Position numbers and translations under genes: made by a program. Below are positions 26,920 through 36,400 of a stretch of 64,000 nucleotides of DNA, piece after piece (position 1 is the first letter of the stretch; every line of letters starts with the position of its first letter). The notes beneath the pieces are model-generated. The model was not told where the DNA came from. It made no database searches and saw only the letters and a list, made by a program, of their open reading frames with translations. This stretch comes from an uncultured Erythrobacter sp. Lineage in GTDB: Bacteria; Pseudomonadota; Alphaproteobacteria; Sphingomonadales; Sphingomonadaceae. Where the stretch lies: NCBI RefSeq assembly GCF_947492365.1, contig NZ_CANLMB010000001.1, positions 1,664,874-1,728,873 of the forward strand, written 5' to 3'.

Positions 26920-28326
26920 CTACTGCAACCTGCGAATGGCAGTGGTCGCCGAAGCGAGCGCAGTGCGGAAATCGGCTGGATTGTAGCCATTGGGGCCTTC
27001 AACCGCTGCATAGGCGCGGTTGATGTCAGCGCGTATGCCTGCAGCCGCACCAGCGGTCACACGGCCATCAGACACAAGCCCGTTGAGCAGCGTATCAATC
27101 GCCATCACCGCCTGCACCGAACCCGAATAATCGGTGAAGCGCGGGCGCGTGGCATTGCCGCCGATAATCTCGATCACGCGGAAGGCGTCAGCATCGATAT
27201 AGGCGCGCTGGCTCAACGCGTTGGAGAGCTGGCGCGCGCGCTGTGACAGTTCCCGCGCAGCTTCACGCGGATTGCCGCCCCCGCCGCCCATAGCGCGGTG
27301 GAAGTCGCGGCTGGCACTCTGAAACGCCTCCGCCTGCCCCGGCACCAATGCGCCTGCGACGGCCGACAGCATGATGATGTTCTCGTCATTGAATGGCGGA
27401 TTACCGAAAGGAATAGGCCGGCCCGGATTTTCCTCGAAAGTCAGGCGGCGGCGGTCGCTGTCCTGAATCTCGCGGTGGCAGCTGTGGCAATCGAGGAAGT
27501 AGAATTGCGGAAACGCGCCCTCCATGCCGAAGCGCGGCTGCGCGAACAGGCTGGTCGAGCGGCGCACCGCCTCGGCCTGACCCACCGCCCAGAACCGCAC
27601 GGCATTGGGCCGGCGCTTGCGCGAAGTGTAATCGTCATCGACCTGATGGTGCTGCTGCAGCGCGCTGAACAGGTCCAGCTCAAACGAGACGCGCGGGTGG
27701 CCTGCCGCCATCATCGAGTGGGTTACAAACTGCCCCGTCTTCTCCGAGCCGAAGTGACAATCGAGGCAGACATTGGCGCGAACCTGCGGGTTTTCCAGCG
27801 GGGTCAGGCCATCGGAAACGTTGGAAGCATGCGAGGCGGGGCGCGCATAATGGCTGGACAGCCACGCATCGCCTGCGGGGCCATGGCAGCTTTCGCAGCC
27901 CACCCCGTCGCTCAGTTGGAAACGCGGCCCCTTTGGCGCTTCGGGAACATAGGTGGCGTGGCAGCCGAGGCATTCGCTCGCCTGAGTCGCTGATCCCAGG
28001 CCGAGAGTTGAAGCGATCTGCTGACCCCGCCGGCTGGCGAGCACGGCATAGGCGCGGCTGTGCGCGCCGCTGGGCGAAGACGGTTCCTGCCAGGTCGCGA
28101 TCTCGTCCTGACGCACGACAGCGCCATTGCCTTCGGCGCGGCCATGACAGGTCGATCCTGCACAGCTCGCAACGCCCTCGAAAGAGCCGTTGCCGTATGC
28201 GGTTGCTACTGGATAGATCGAAATAAGCCCGAGCACGGCGAGCACACGGACAAAGCCCGCATTCCACCGGCGAATGGAATGGCGCAGGGAATGGAAAAAT
28301 CCCCAAATCGGCCTTGATACTGTCAT
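26920..28326 (-). CDS. Exported multiheme cytochrome c (c554-like)
   Basis: 468 residues. The N-terminal basic region and hydrophobic segment (VRVLAVLGLISIYPVATAYG, residues 27-45) are a signal peptide or anchor. Heme motifs: an unusual CX4CH (CAGSTCH, residues 55-61), then CLGCH at about 119, CESCH, CLDCH and CHSCH, so up to five hemes. It is similar in style to the cytochrome c554 and multiheme NapC-partner group. The C-terminal 150 residues are helical and heme-free. It is the first gene of the minus-strand operon, with a GGGGGG ribosome site before the ATG. It probably shuttles electrons in the periplasm between the inner-membrane decaheme cytochrome and the outer-membrane complex. Confidence 0.88.
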   Translation of the reverse strand: MTVSRPIWGFFHSLRHSIRRWNAGFVRVLAVLGLISIYPVATAYGNGSFEGVASCAGSTCHGRAEGNGAVVRQDEIATWQEPSSPSGAHSRAYAVLASRRGQQIASTLGLGSATQASECLGCHATYVPEAPKGPRFQLSDGVGCESCHGPAGDAWLSSHYARPASHASNVSDGLTPLENPQVRANVCLDCHFGSEKTGQFVTHSMMAAGHPRVSFELDLFSALQQHHQVDDDYTSRKRRPNAVRFWAVGQAEAVRRSTSLFAQPRFGMEGAFPQFYFLDCHSCHREIQDSDRRRLTFEENPGRPIPFGNPPFNDENIIMLSAVAGALVPGQAEAFQSASRDFHRAMGGGGGNPREAARELSQRARQLSNALSQRAYIDADAFRVIEIIGGNATRPRFTDYSGSVQAVMAIDTLLNGLVSDGRVTAGAAAGIRADINRAYAAVEGPNGYNPADFRTALASATTAIRRLQ

Positions 28327-28698
28327 CTCTTGCCCCCCACGAGATGCCCTAACTTTGCCTTTTTCTCAGGTCTGCGCAAGCCCTCGATTGGATTGCGTCA
28401 GCCCGATGCTGCGTCTGGCACGTCGCAAGGTGAATTAGCGACTTTGCCCGAGGCAGGCTTGTATAGGCCCGTCAAGTCGAAGCGTTTCGCTCCCGACTCT
28501 TTAGATTGCACGCGTTCCCGCTTTCGCCTTTGTCCCAATCTTGCGCCCGTCTTGCAACCTCCAATGCGATGAAATTCCCGCAAAACACCAAGAAACCGCA
28601 ATTATCGGCCCGCATGATGCAATGTGACGGATCAGTCCTTTCGCGCCGCGATAGAGGTTGTAATGATGCCGGAACGAAAAACAGGGGGACAGATTACT
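28327..28698. other. 372-base intergenic region between divergent cytochrome operon and flavoprotein gene
   Basis: No gene is supported. It must contain the promoter of the four-gene cytochrome operon (minus) and that of the flavoprotein (plus). An interrupted hairpin (GTCG-A-AGCG-TTT-CGCT-CC-CGAC) lies at 28476-28497. No FNR-like (TTGATnnnnATCAA) or CRP-like (TGTGAn6TCACA) site was seen. Confidence 0.45.
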
Positions 28699-30393
28699 AT
28701 GAGCATACCGCCGATTGCGATGGGGTCCGACGGCTTCTTTCATCCCGCGAGCGAAGCCGAAGTCATCGCGCTGGTGAATTACGCCCGCGCCCACAACCTT
28801 GAAATACGCGGGCGCGGCGCGACGCATTCGGTGGCGTGGAGCATCTATACCGACCCCGCCAATGGCACGCCCCCCAATCGCACATTGCAGCAGTCACCGC
28901 CGCCGGGCGGGATCAATCTCGCCTTTGACCAGATGCGCGCGCTTGATTGGATCGACGAAGCCGCTGGTGTGATCGAGGCGGAGCCGGGCATCAATCTGGG
29001 CTGGGACCCCGAAGACCCGTTTGGCGTATCGACGCTCGAAAACAGCCTGCTGCACCAGATTTACGAGAAAGGCTGGGCGGTGAACACGCTGGGCGGGATC
29101 ACCCACCAGACGCTTGCCGGATTTACTGCGACAGGCTCTGCGGGCGGATCGACGCGGTATGCGTGGGACAATGCCGTCGCCTTTCGCGTGGTCGACGGCA
29201 TGGGCAATGCCGAATGGATCGACCAGTCGCATGAGCACTTTGACGCTATCGGCACGTCGATGGGCCTGCTGGGCCTTGTGACCAAAATCCGGCTCCAATT
29301 GGTGCCGATGTACAATATCGAAGGGACCGAGATCACCACGCCGATGAGCGGGCTTGACGCTCCGATGGACTTCTTCGGACCCGGCGATGCGAGCCAGCCG
29401 AGCCTGCAGCAATATCTGGCCGAGACGCCCTACACCCGCATCGTATGGTGGCCGCAAAAGGGTGCTGAACGCATCCAGACTTGGAAGGCCGTCCCTGTGG
29501 CGGCGAGCGACCAGAATCTGGAGCCTTACGAACAGTTCCCGCCCAACTTTGGCGGACAGACCGAGATGTTCGCCGGATCGATCGTGTTCGTCCTGTTCGG
29601 CAACACCAACCCCTTCCGCATAATCGGGCTGTGCTGGCAAAAGGCCTGCCACTATCTCGAATGCCTCGCCTCTGTGCTTCGCCGCAGCGGCAAGGGAGAG
29701 ATTGCGCGCTTCCTCACCTTCCTGCTCGGCTGCATCGTTGCGCTGCTGCTGGGCGCGCTGGGATCGGTGCTGGGTTTCGTCAGCGGGCTTGTGCGCATGC
29801 TCTTTCCCAAACTGCTGCCGATCTTCAACCCGATGACCAAACCGGGCGAAGAGACGAAGTTCAGCGATTGGTACTGGCGTTCGCTCTGTATGGACAACAC
29901 GGTCAGCGATGGCTTGCTAGGGACCGAATTTACCGAGATCTGGGTGCCGATCGGCCGCGCGCAGCAGGTGATGAACCTCTACCAGGAAATGTTCGAACAG
30001 GGCGGCTATGACGCGACCGGATATTTCTCGACCGAGGTCTATGGCGGTCCGCCGTCAAGCGGTTGGATGCATCCCGGCTACACCGATGGCAGCGATGAAT
30101 ACAAGGACGGCACGGTGCGCATCGACGTCTATTGGTTCCGCGACAACAAGGGCGTGCCCAATTGCGATGAAGGATTTCTGGAGCAGTACTGGCAGGTTCT
30201 TCGCGACAACAACGTGCCCTTCCGCCTGCACTGGGGCAAGTTCGTGCCCCGCTACGCCTTTGACGATTGGGCCGCCTATTACCGCGCCAACCTGCCGCGC
30301 TTTGACGACTTTATGGCTTTGCGTGCAGCACGCGATCCGCACGGCGTCTTCTTCACCGGTTACTGGAAGAAGCGCCTGACCGGCACCGAGTGA
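28699..30393 (+). CDS. FAD-binding oxidoreductase, aldono-lactone oxidase type
   Basis: About 564 residues from the ATG at 28699, preceded by AGGGGGAC; an in-frame ATG at 28624 lacks a ribosome site. The N-terminal VAO/PCMH-type FAD domain has RGRGATHSVAW, whose His is in the position that carries covalent FAD in this family, and GGITHQTLAGFTATGSAGG. The C-terminus (DPHGVFFTGYWKKRL) is the D-arabinono-1,4-lactone oxidase (ALO) ending. About residues 337-376 are a long hydrophobic insertion (LTFLLGCIVALLLGALGSV and beyond), unlike soluble ALO enzymes and suggesting membrane attachment. There is no signal peptide. It stands alone between two minus-strand operons. The substrate is unknown. Confidence 0.83.
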   Translation: MSIPPIAMGSDGFFHPASEAEVIALVNYARAHNLEIRGRGATHSVAWSIYTDPANGTPPNRTLQQSPPPGGINLAFDQMRALDWIDEAAGVIEAEPGINLGWDPEDPFGVSTLENSLLHQIYEKGWAVNTLGGITHQTLAGFTATGSAGGSTRYAWDNAVAFRVVDGMGNAEWIDQSHEHFDAIGTSMGLLGLVTKIRLQLVPMYNIEGTEITTPMSGLDAPMDFFGPGDASQPSLQQYLAETPYTRIVWWPQKGAERIQTWKAVPVAASDQNLEPYEQFPPNFGGQTEMFAGSIVFVLFGNTNPFRIIGLCWQKACHYLECLASVLRRSGKGEIARFLTFLLGCIVALLLGALGSVLGFVSGLVRMLFPKLLPIFNPMTKPGEETKFSDWYWRSLCMDNTVSDGLLGTEFTEIWVPIGRAQQVMNLYQEMFEQGGYDATGYFSTEVYGGPPSSGWMHPGYTDGSDEYKDGTVRIDVYWFRDNKGVPNCDEGFLEQYWQVLRDNNVPFRLHWGKFVPRYAFDDWAAYYRANLPRFDDFMALRAARDPHGVFFTGYWKKRLTGTE

Positions 30394-30434
30394 TCGCAGG
30401 ATATCAGGCGACGTGAGCCAAACCGGTTAGCGGA

Positions 30435-33400
30435 TCAATTGCCGCCAATCGGTTTGGTGCCGTCACCCAGCACGATGAACGCCGCCCAATAGAACGGGTG
30501 CGAGGTGTCGGGATCATCCATCAGGCCGCGCTGCGCATCGCCGAGCGAGCCTGACAGGCCCTGCCCGTCCTCGCCCGAGATTAGCCCTTCGACCAGTCGC
30601 TGTGTCGCGTTGAAATCGTCGGGCACCGGCCAATGGCTCGCCACCACAGCGCGCGCGCCTGCGCCCACGAAGGCTCGGACCAGACCGTCGAGCGCGTAAT
30701 TGCCGCCTCCGACAATCCCCGCCTCGCGCGAGATTGCGCTGGTCGCCATGCCCGCCGTATCGCAGGCAGACAGGATCACCACGTCTGCATCAAGCTGAAG
30801 GTCGAAAATCTCCTTGAAGGTTAAGAGGCCATCCGACCCGTCATCGCCGAAAGATGTGACCAGTGCAGGCCGCGCGGGGCAATTGGGATTGGGCGCGGTG
30901 ACCAAACCGTGCGTTGCGAAATGCACCACGCGGAAATCCGACAGGTCTTGCTTCGACAGCAAAGCGGTGTCGGAGAAGGCTTCGCCCACCGCGACCTCGC
31001 TCTTGTCCAGACCAAAGCTTTCGGCTGCGAAGAACAGTTCGCCCGGCTCGATCGGGTTCCGCCATGTGTCGAGCGACCAGTCGCACGGATCATTTGATTG
31101 GGTGCGACCGGTAGGCAGCGCGTTGGAGCCGATGCCAAGATAGGCCTTGTTCGCACGCGAAGGCGCGATCCGGCGGATATCGAGGAAGCCGCGCGGGCTC
31201 ACCGCAATTGACACATCGCGGCTGCGTCCGAGCCAGTCGATCTCGCGGTAATCATAGAGGTCTTCGTTTTCGTCCTCGGTCCGCTCCAGATAGGCATCGA
31301 CGCCATCTTGGCTGGCGATCAGCACCTGCGGCGGCAATTGCAGCATCGGACCATCGGGCTCGAACACGATATGTTTCATATTGGCCATCTCCGCCTCGAC
31401 CGGGCCGAACAGGCGCAGATACAGATCGCGCGCGCGCTCGACATCGAACGGATAGGTGACGGTCTGGCCAGCCTCGTAAACCACGATGGAATCGCGGATA
31501 AAGGCGACCGCATCGTCGAGCTCGTCAATCCCGCCTTCGACCTTGAAGGTACGCGCATCGCCGCTTGTCACCCACAGCGCGTAGATCTCCTCGCCGACCA
31601 GCACCATCTTGTAATAGGCTTCCTCGGCGCCCAGCGCGCCCTGAAGCTCCGACAATTCAAGCCGGGTCGGGGTCAGCGCGCGGAAACGCGGATAGTCCGA
31701 CAGGCGCGAAAGCAGAGCGGTCTGTTCGCCGCGCAGATAGTCCAGCGTCTCGCGCGCGGCGATCAATCCATCGGCTTGAAGCGGCGTCGGGTTGGGCAAG
31801 GCTGCCAGACGATCAGCGCGCGCTTGTGTCCGCGCGATCTCGCGGCTGCGATTGAGCGACAAGCGGAACAGGCCCGACGCGTCATCGTCGCCTTCGGACA
31901 TTTGCCGTGCAAGGATCGCCTGCGTTTGCGCAACGCCAGGGCGTTGGAGCATTTGCGACGCGTTGAAGAAGTCGGCCGTCGCATCCGCAGATCCCTCTGC
32001 TGCAAGCAGCGCGAAATAGGGTTCGAGCAGGTTGCGAAGGCTTGCGCCGCTATCGGTGGTGTTGGCAGCCCGGTCGACCACATCGGCGAACAGAATGCGC
32101 GCTTCATCGGCACGGCCTGCTCTCAGCAGGAAACCGGCCTTGCGCGCATAGGCGGCGAGCAGGACCGGCGATTGCGGATAGTCGCGTGAAATCGCGGTGG
32201 CGGCGACATCATAGGCGCGGATCGCGGTTTCAGTGCGACCCTGCCCTTCGGCGACCAGCGCACGCTCGATCGCAATTTCCGAACGCAGCCAGCGCGCCGA
32301 CGCAACCCGGCCATCGCGCACTTCGGCGATCCGGCGGTCGGCACGGCGCAGCATTGTTTCAGCGGTTGCAAGGTCGTTATTCTGCCGCGCGATCGAGCCT
32401 GACAGGAAATCCGCCTGCGCATCGAGCATCTCGGCCCGTTCGAGCGGCGACAGGCCAAGCTCGACCCCGCCGAGGCGTTGCAGCGCGATATTCTCGCGGT
32501 TGATCTGGGCGGAAAGCGGATTGTCGATAAAGCCGTCGCGGATCGTCAGATCGCGCGTTTCGGGATCAACCTCGCGCATTTCCTCAGCCAGCACGGCGAG
32601 CGCGGCATCGGGAAAACGGCGGTTGAGGAAATTGATCGCGCGGTAATTGCGGATCAGGCGCTGGGCCACGCCGTCGCTGCGGGTGAGCGAGGCGTCGGCT
32701 TGCGCGAACAGGCGCTCGGCAGCGGTGAAATTGCCCAGATTGGATTGCTGCAGCCCTTGATTGGCGAGCACTTCCGCGCGCGCCGCCGAATTGCTCTGAC
32801 TGCGTCCGGCGAGGTTTTCGAAGAACTGGCCCGATTCAGCAAAGCGGCCACTATTGTTGCGGACATAGGCTTCGTTAAGCGCGTCGAACTCGCTCAAAGA
32901 GCCGGCCTGCACGCGGGCAAATGCCGCCGCGTCGCTGACTTCGGTCTGGGCGACTTCGATTGTGCCGGGCAATGCACGGTCATTGTAAACCGACGCGAGC
33001 GCCAGACGCAGCACCGGATCATAGCCCGCCAGCCCTTCGACCAGATAGGTGCGACCGCCCTCTTCTAGCGAGTAGCTGCGATAGTCGATGCCATGCTCAG
33101 CGTCGGTGCAGGTCAGCTTGGTGACTTCGCCGACCATCTCGATTTCGGCAGTCTCGGGACTGCGGCAACTGGCCCCGCTGCCCGCGCCGCTCGGCTGGCT
33201 TGAGACATTCGCCCCATCGCGCAGGATCAGCAATGTGCCCACAGCGCCCGCCGCATCGCGGCAGGTGAGCCGGTATGCGCGGTCGAACATACCGCCCAGC
33301 CGCGGCTCTGTCGGAGCGTTCTGCGCGGTGCAGCGCACGCCCGCATTGCCGACGCGGAAATTGGTCTGGATCGACAGCGGATCGTCTTGCGACAATGCCG

Positions 33401-33485
33401 GTGCGACCATCATCGCGCCCGAAATCCCGCCGAGCGCCAGCACCAGTGCAAACGCCTTGGTCCCCATTTTGTTCAGGGTCTTCAT
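30435..33485 (-). CDS. Exported CHAT-domain protein with TPR-like repeats
   Basis: 1016 residues. A signal peptide (cleaved near APALSQDD, about residue 32) is followed by a short Cys-containing domain, a long helical tetratricopeptide-like region (about 200-600) and a C-terminal CHAT domain, a caspase-like peptidase fold. The presumed catalytic pair is visible: His859 in VVHFATHGLV and Cys908 in VVILSACDTAG. CHAT proteins are known as proteases in several bacterial systems, but most are cytoplasmic. This one is exported. Its start overlaps the stop of the giant TpsA gene by 4 bases, so it is made with the adhesin and could cleave or process it. That role is inferred. Confidence 0.9.
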   Translation of the reverse strand: MKTLNKMGTKAFALVLALGGISGAMMVAPALSQDDPLSIQTNFRVGNAGVRCTAQNAPTEPRLGGMFDRAYRLTCRDAAGAVGTLLILRDGANVSSQPSGAGSGASCRSPETAEIEMVGEVTKLTCTDAEHGIDYRSYSLEEGGRTYLVEGLAGYDPVLRLALASVYNDRALPGTIEVAQTEVSDAAAFARVQAGSLSEFDALNEAYVRNNSGRFAESGQFFENLAGRSQSNSAARAEVLANQGLQQSNLGNFTAAERLFAQADASLTRSDGVAQRLIRNYRAINFLNRRFPDAALAVLAEEMREVDPETRDLTIRDGFIDNPLSAQINRENIALQRLGGVELGLSPLERAEMLDAQADFLSGSIARQNNDLATAETMLRRADRRIAEVRDGRVASARWLRSEIAIERALVAEGQGRTETAIRAYDVAATAISRDYPQSPVLLAAYARKAGFLLRAGRADEARILFADVVDRAANTTDSGASLRNLLEPYFALLAAEGSADATADFFNASQMLQRPGVAQTQAILARQMSEGDDDASGLFRLSLNRSREIARTQARADRLAALPNPTPLQADGLIAARETLDYLRGEQTALLSRLSDYPRFRALTPTRLELSELQGALGAEEAYYKMVLVGEEIYALWVTSGDARTFKVEGGIDELDDAVAFIRDSIVVYEAGQTVTYPFDVERARDLYLRLFGPVEAEMANMKHIVFEPDGPMLQLPPQVLIASQDGVDAYLERTEDENEDLYDYREIDWLGRSRDVSIAVSPRGFLDIRRIAPSRANKAYLGIGSNALPTGRTQSNDPCDWSLDTWRNPIEPGELFFAAESFGLDKSEVAVGEAFSDTALLSKQDLSDFRVVHFATHGLVTAPNPNCPARPALVTSFGDDGSDGLLTFKEIFDLQLDADVVILSACDTAGMATSAISREAGIVGGGNYALDGLVRAFVGAGARAVVASHWPVPDDFNATQRLVEGLISGEDGQGLSGSLGDAQRGLMDDPDTSHPFYWAAFIVLGDGTKPIGGN

Positions 33486-36400
33486 GGCTGATCTCCATTG
33501 CCGCCAGCTGGCGGTGCATCGACATCCGGATCAACCAGCGCGGGATTGCCCGAGCCACTGATCGGATCGTTGATCGCACCGCGGCGGTCGAGTGCATTGG
33601 TGTTGATGATGCTGACTGGAGGCGCGATCGGACCGCGTGTTGCAGCTTCGCTTTCCTCTTCCTCTTCTTCGGCAGCTTCCTCTTCTTCCTCTTCCGATTC
33701 TTCTTCCGTTTCCTCTGAGTCTTCGGATTCCTCGGTGTCTTCGGTGTCTTCGCTCTCTTCGTCGGCGCTGCCTTCTTCGCTGTCGTCGGACGAGGATTCG
33801 CCGTCGTCAGAGGAGGAGTCGCTATCGCCGTCGGAATTGCTGTCACCGTCGGAACTGCTGTCCGAACCGCTATCGCCGGAATCGTCGATCGAGAACTCGC
33901 CGTCACCGCCGCCGCCATCATCGACATTGTCGACATTCACGTCGCCGCCGCCGCTTGATCCGCTGCCGGTTCCGGTGCTGCCCGTGCCAGTGCCTGCGCT
34001 GCTGCCATCGTCGGAGCTGTCGCTATCGCCGCCAGAACTGCCGTCATCACCCGAACCGCTATCGCCGCCGGTCGCGCCATCGCTGGACCCGCCGCTTGAG
34101 CCGCTGCCCGAACCGCTCGACGAACCAGCCCCGCTCACCGCCGCCGAAACTGTCGAAGTGATCTCGCCTTGATTGTTGTCAACCGCAGGAGCACCGTCGC
34201 ATCCGCCCAGCGCGCAACCATTGATCTGGCTGCCCGCGTTGAAGATAGTCGCGTCATCGAGAAGATCGAGCAGAGCCGTCGCGGCATCATTGCCGGTCAG
34301 GACATTGCCCGCGCCGTCGTCGAACTGGCCGTTGATGATGACCAGCGGCATCGCGCCGCCACCCCTGCCACCGCCGACATCGATGGTGATGGCACCGGCA
34401 CTCGGCAAGACGAAGCCAGCGGGAAGCTCTTCAGTGCCGGTGTTCTGGATCAACAGTTGATCGGTCACCACCAGCTCGAGCGCACCAGCGCGCAGAACGC
34501 CGTCAGGCTGCGGGCTGGCAATGGGCGTGTTGATTAGAGCCGCGAGTTCCTCTTCGGTTTCATCTCCGGCCAGACCGTCAAAGACCGAGCCTGAGCCGAT
34601 AAAGATCGTGCCCGCAGTGATGTTGACCGTCCCGCCATTGGCGAACAGATCAATTGCGCCCGTATCGGCATTGATCGCGAACAGGTCAGCGTTGAAGTTC
34701 ACATTGACCGGAGACCCGGTTGATGTTGCGGTCAGCAGACCGTCAACAATGATCTCTCCGCCCGTGCTGATCGTTTGCAGGGTCAGCGTGCTCAGAAGCG
34801 TGTTCGACGAAAGATCCACGTCACCGACAATCAGCTGAACCCCGTTCTCATTGGAGGTTTCGAAGATAGCGACCTCGCCAGCCAGCAGACGTTCAAATAC
34901 TTCCAAGTCGACCAGATAGCCGGTGAAATCGCCGGTCGGATCATCGCCGAGCATTACGCCGCCTTCATTGTTCGAAGCCAGCCGGATGCGTCCCGATGCG
35001 CCCGCGTCGATTGCGCCTTGCTGGATAATGTCGATTTCGAAGGAGGTGATGTCGACAAGACCCGCCTGCCACAATCCCTGCACTTGAACCAGACCGCCTG
35101 CATTGGCGTTGATTGTGGCCGCGCTGACATCGCCGAGCATGATGTCACCGCTCGCCTGAATCGTCGCATCCTGAGCGACAACGAGGGGGTTGGTGGAAGT
35201 AACAGAACCGCCGGTTGTGCTCACATTCAGTGTGTCGACGGTCGCACTTTCTAGGAAAATGTCGGTTCCGCCAATGATCTGCAATGATCCGGCCGTTGCA
35301 CCAAGCAGTTCAACCGATTCCCCAGCAGAGACAAAGATTGACCCTGCAGTCACTTCGTCCAGCGCGATACCGGTTGCCGCTTCGAATGTCGCGCTCTGGC
35401 CGACAACGATCGGACTGGTCGACGAGATAGACCCGCTATTTCCTCGTGCGATCAGCGTGTTGGCGGCGATATTGCCAAGCCTCATGCCAGTCCCGCTTTC
35501 GATCAGCAGGGTTCCGTTTGAGGCGTCGAGCAACGCGATCTCAAGCGCGCCAAATTGCGTGGTAACGGTAATGTCGGTCGCGGTGACGTCGAGCAGTCCA
35601 ATGTCCGATCTTGAATTCAAAGTGATCTGGCCATCGGAGGTCAGCAAGGCGCTCGCGCCCAGAACGTTGTCCGTTGCTGTCAACGTCATCGATTCCGTGG
35701 CGTTGATCGTGCCCGGATCAATGGGAGGCGAAGCCGGATCGGGCAATACGAAGTCACCCCCGGTGACGTTGAAAACCCGGCTGTCCAACAGCGAACTGGT
35801 CAGCGCAATATCGACGAGGCCAGGCGTGAGGAGATTGAACGTATCAACCGTCAGCGTCGCGTCTGTCAGAACCAACGCAGCCCCCGTTTCCGGATCAGGT
35901 GCATCATCACCTTGAAGCGTGATGTCGATCGAGCCGATATTGACGTCGGATTGTGTGACGCTGATCGTTGCTAATTCCGGATACAGGCTGGCTCCCGGTG
36001 TCGCTCCTGCGCCGCCTGCGGACGAGGTGTTCATCAGCAGGCTGCCGAGATTCATCAACCCGCGGCCCGGATTCTGAAACGCCTGACTGACAACCAGCCG
36101 CATCGTTCCAGCCTGACCGTCGCCGCCATTGCCTTGCGTGTTGCCGGTCCCGCCATCTCCGCCGACACCCTGGCTGGTAAAGCTCATCGAGTTGGCAGAA
36201 ACCTCTGCACCGCGAACCAGTGCGGTGAAATTGCCGGCCCGGCCAAGCCCGCCATCGCCGCCAATTCCGGTGGTCGCATTGCCGCCATTGCCGCCTGTAT
36301 TGACCATCGTGCCGACCACGGTGTCGAAGCTCGCCGAACCGTCTACCGCGCCCGGAACAGGACCGCCGCTTGCGGTGCCAAACTGTAACGAACCGCCGGT

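Noticed and set aside
30418..30457. Perfect inverted repeat CCAAACCG / CGGTTTGG between the convergent flavoprotein and CHAT genes
   Set aside because: The 24-base loop and lack of a T tract make it a poor terminator, and one arm lies in the CHAT coding region.
33498..34172. Ser/Pro/Leu-rich plus-strand frame opposite the TpsA tail
   Set aside because: It is the complement of the SD/E-rich low-complexity coding region; the repeats make any frame stay open.
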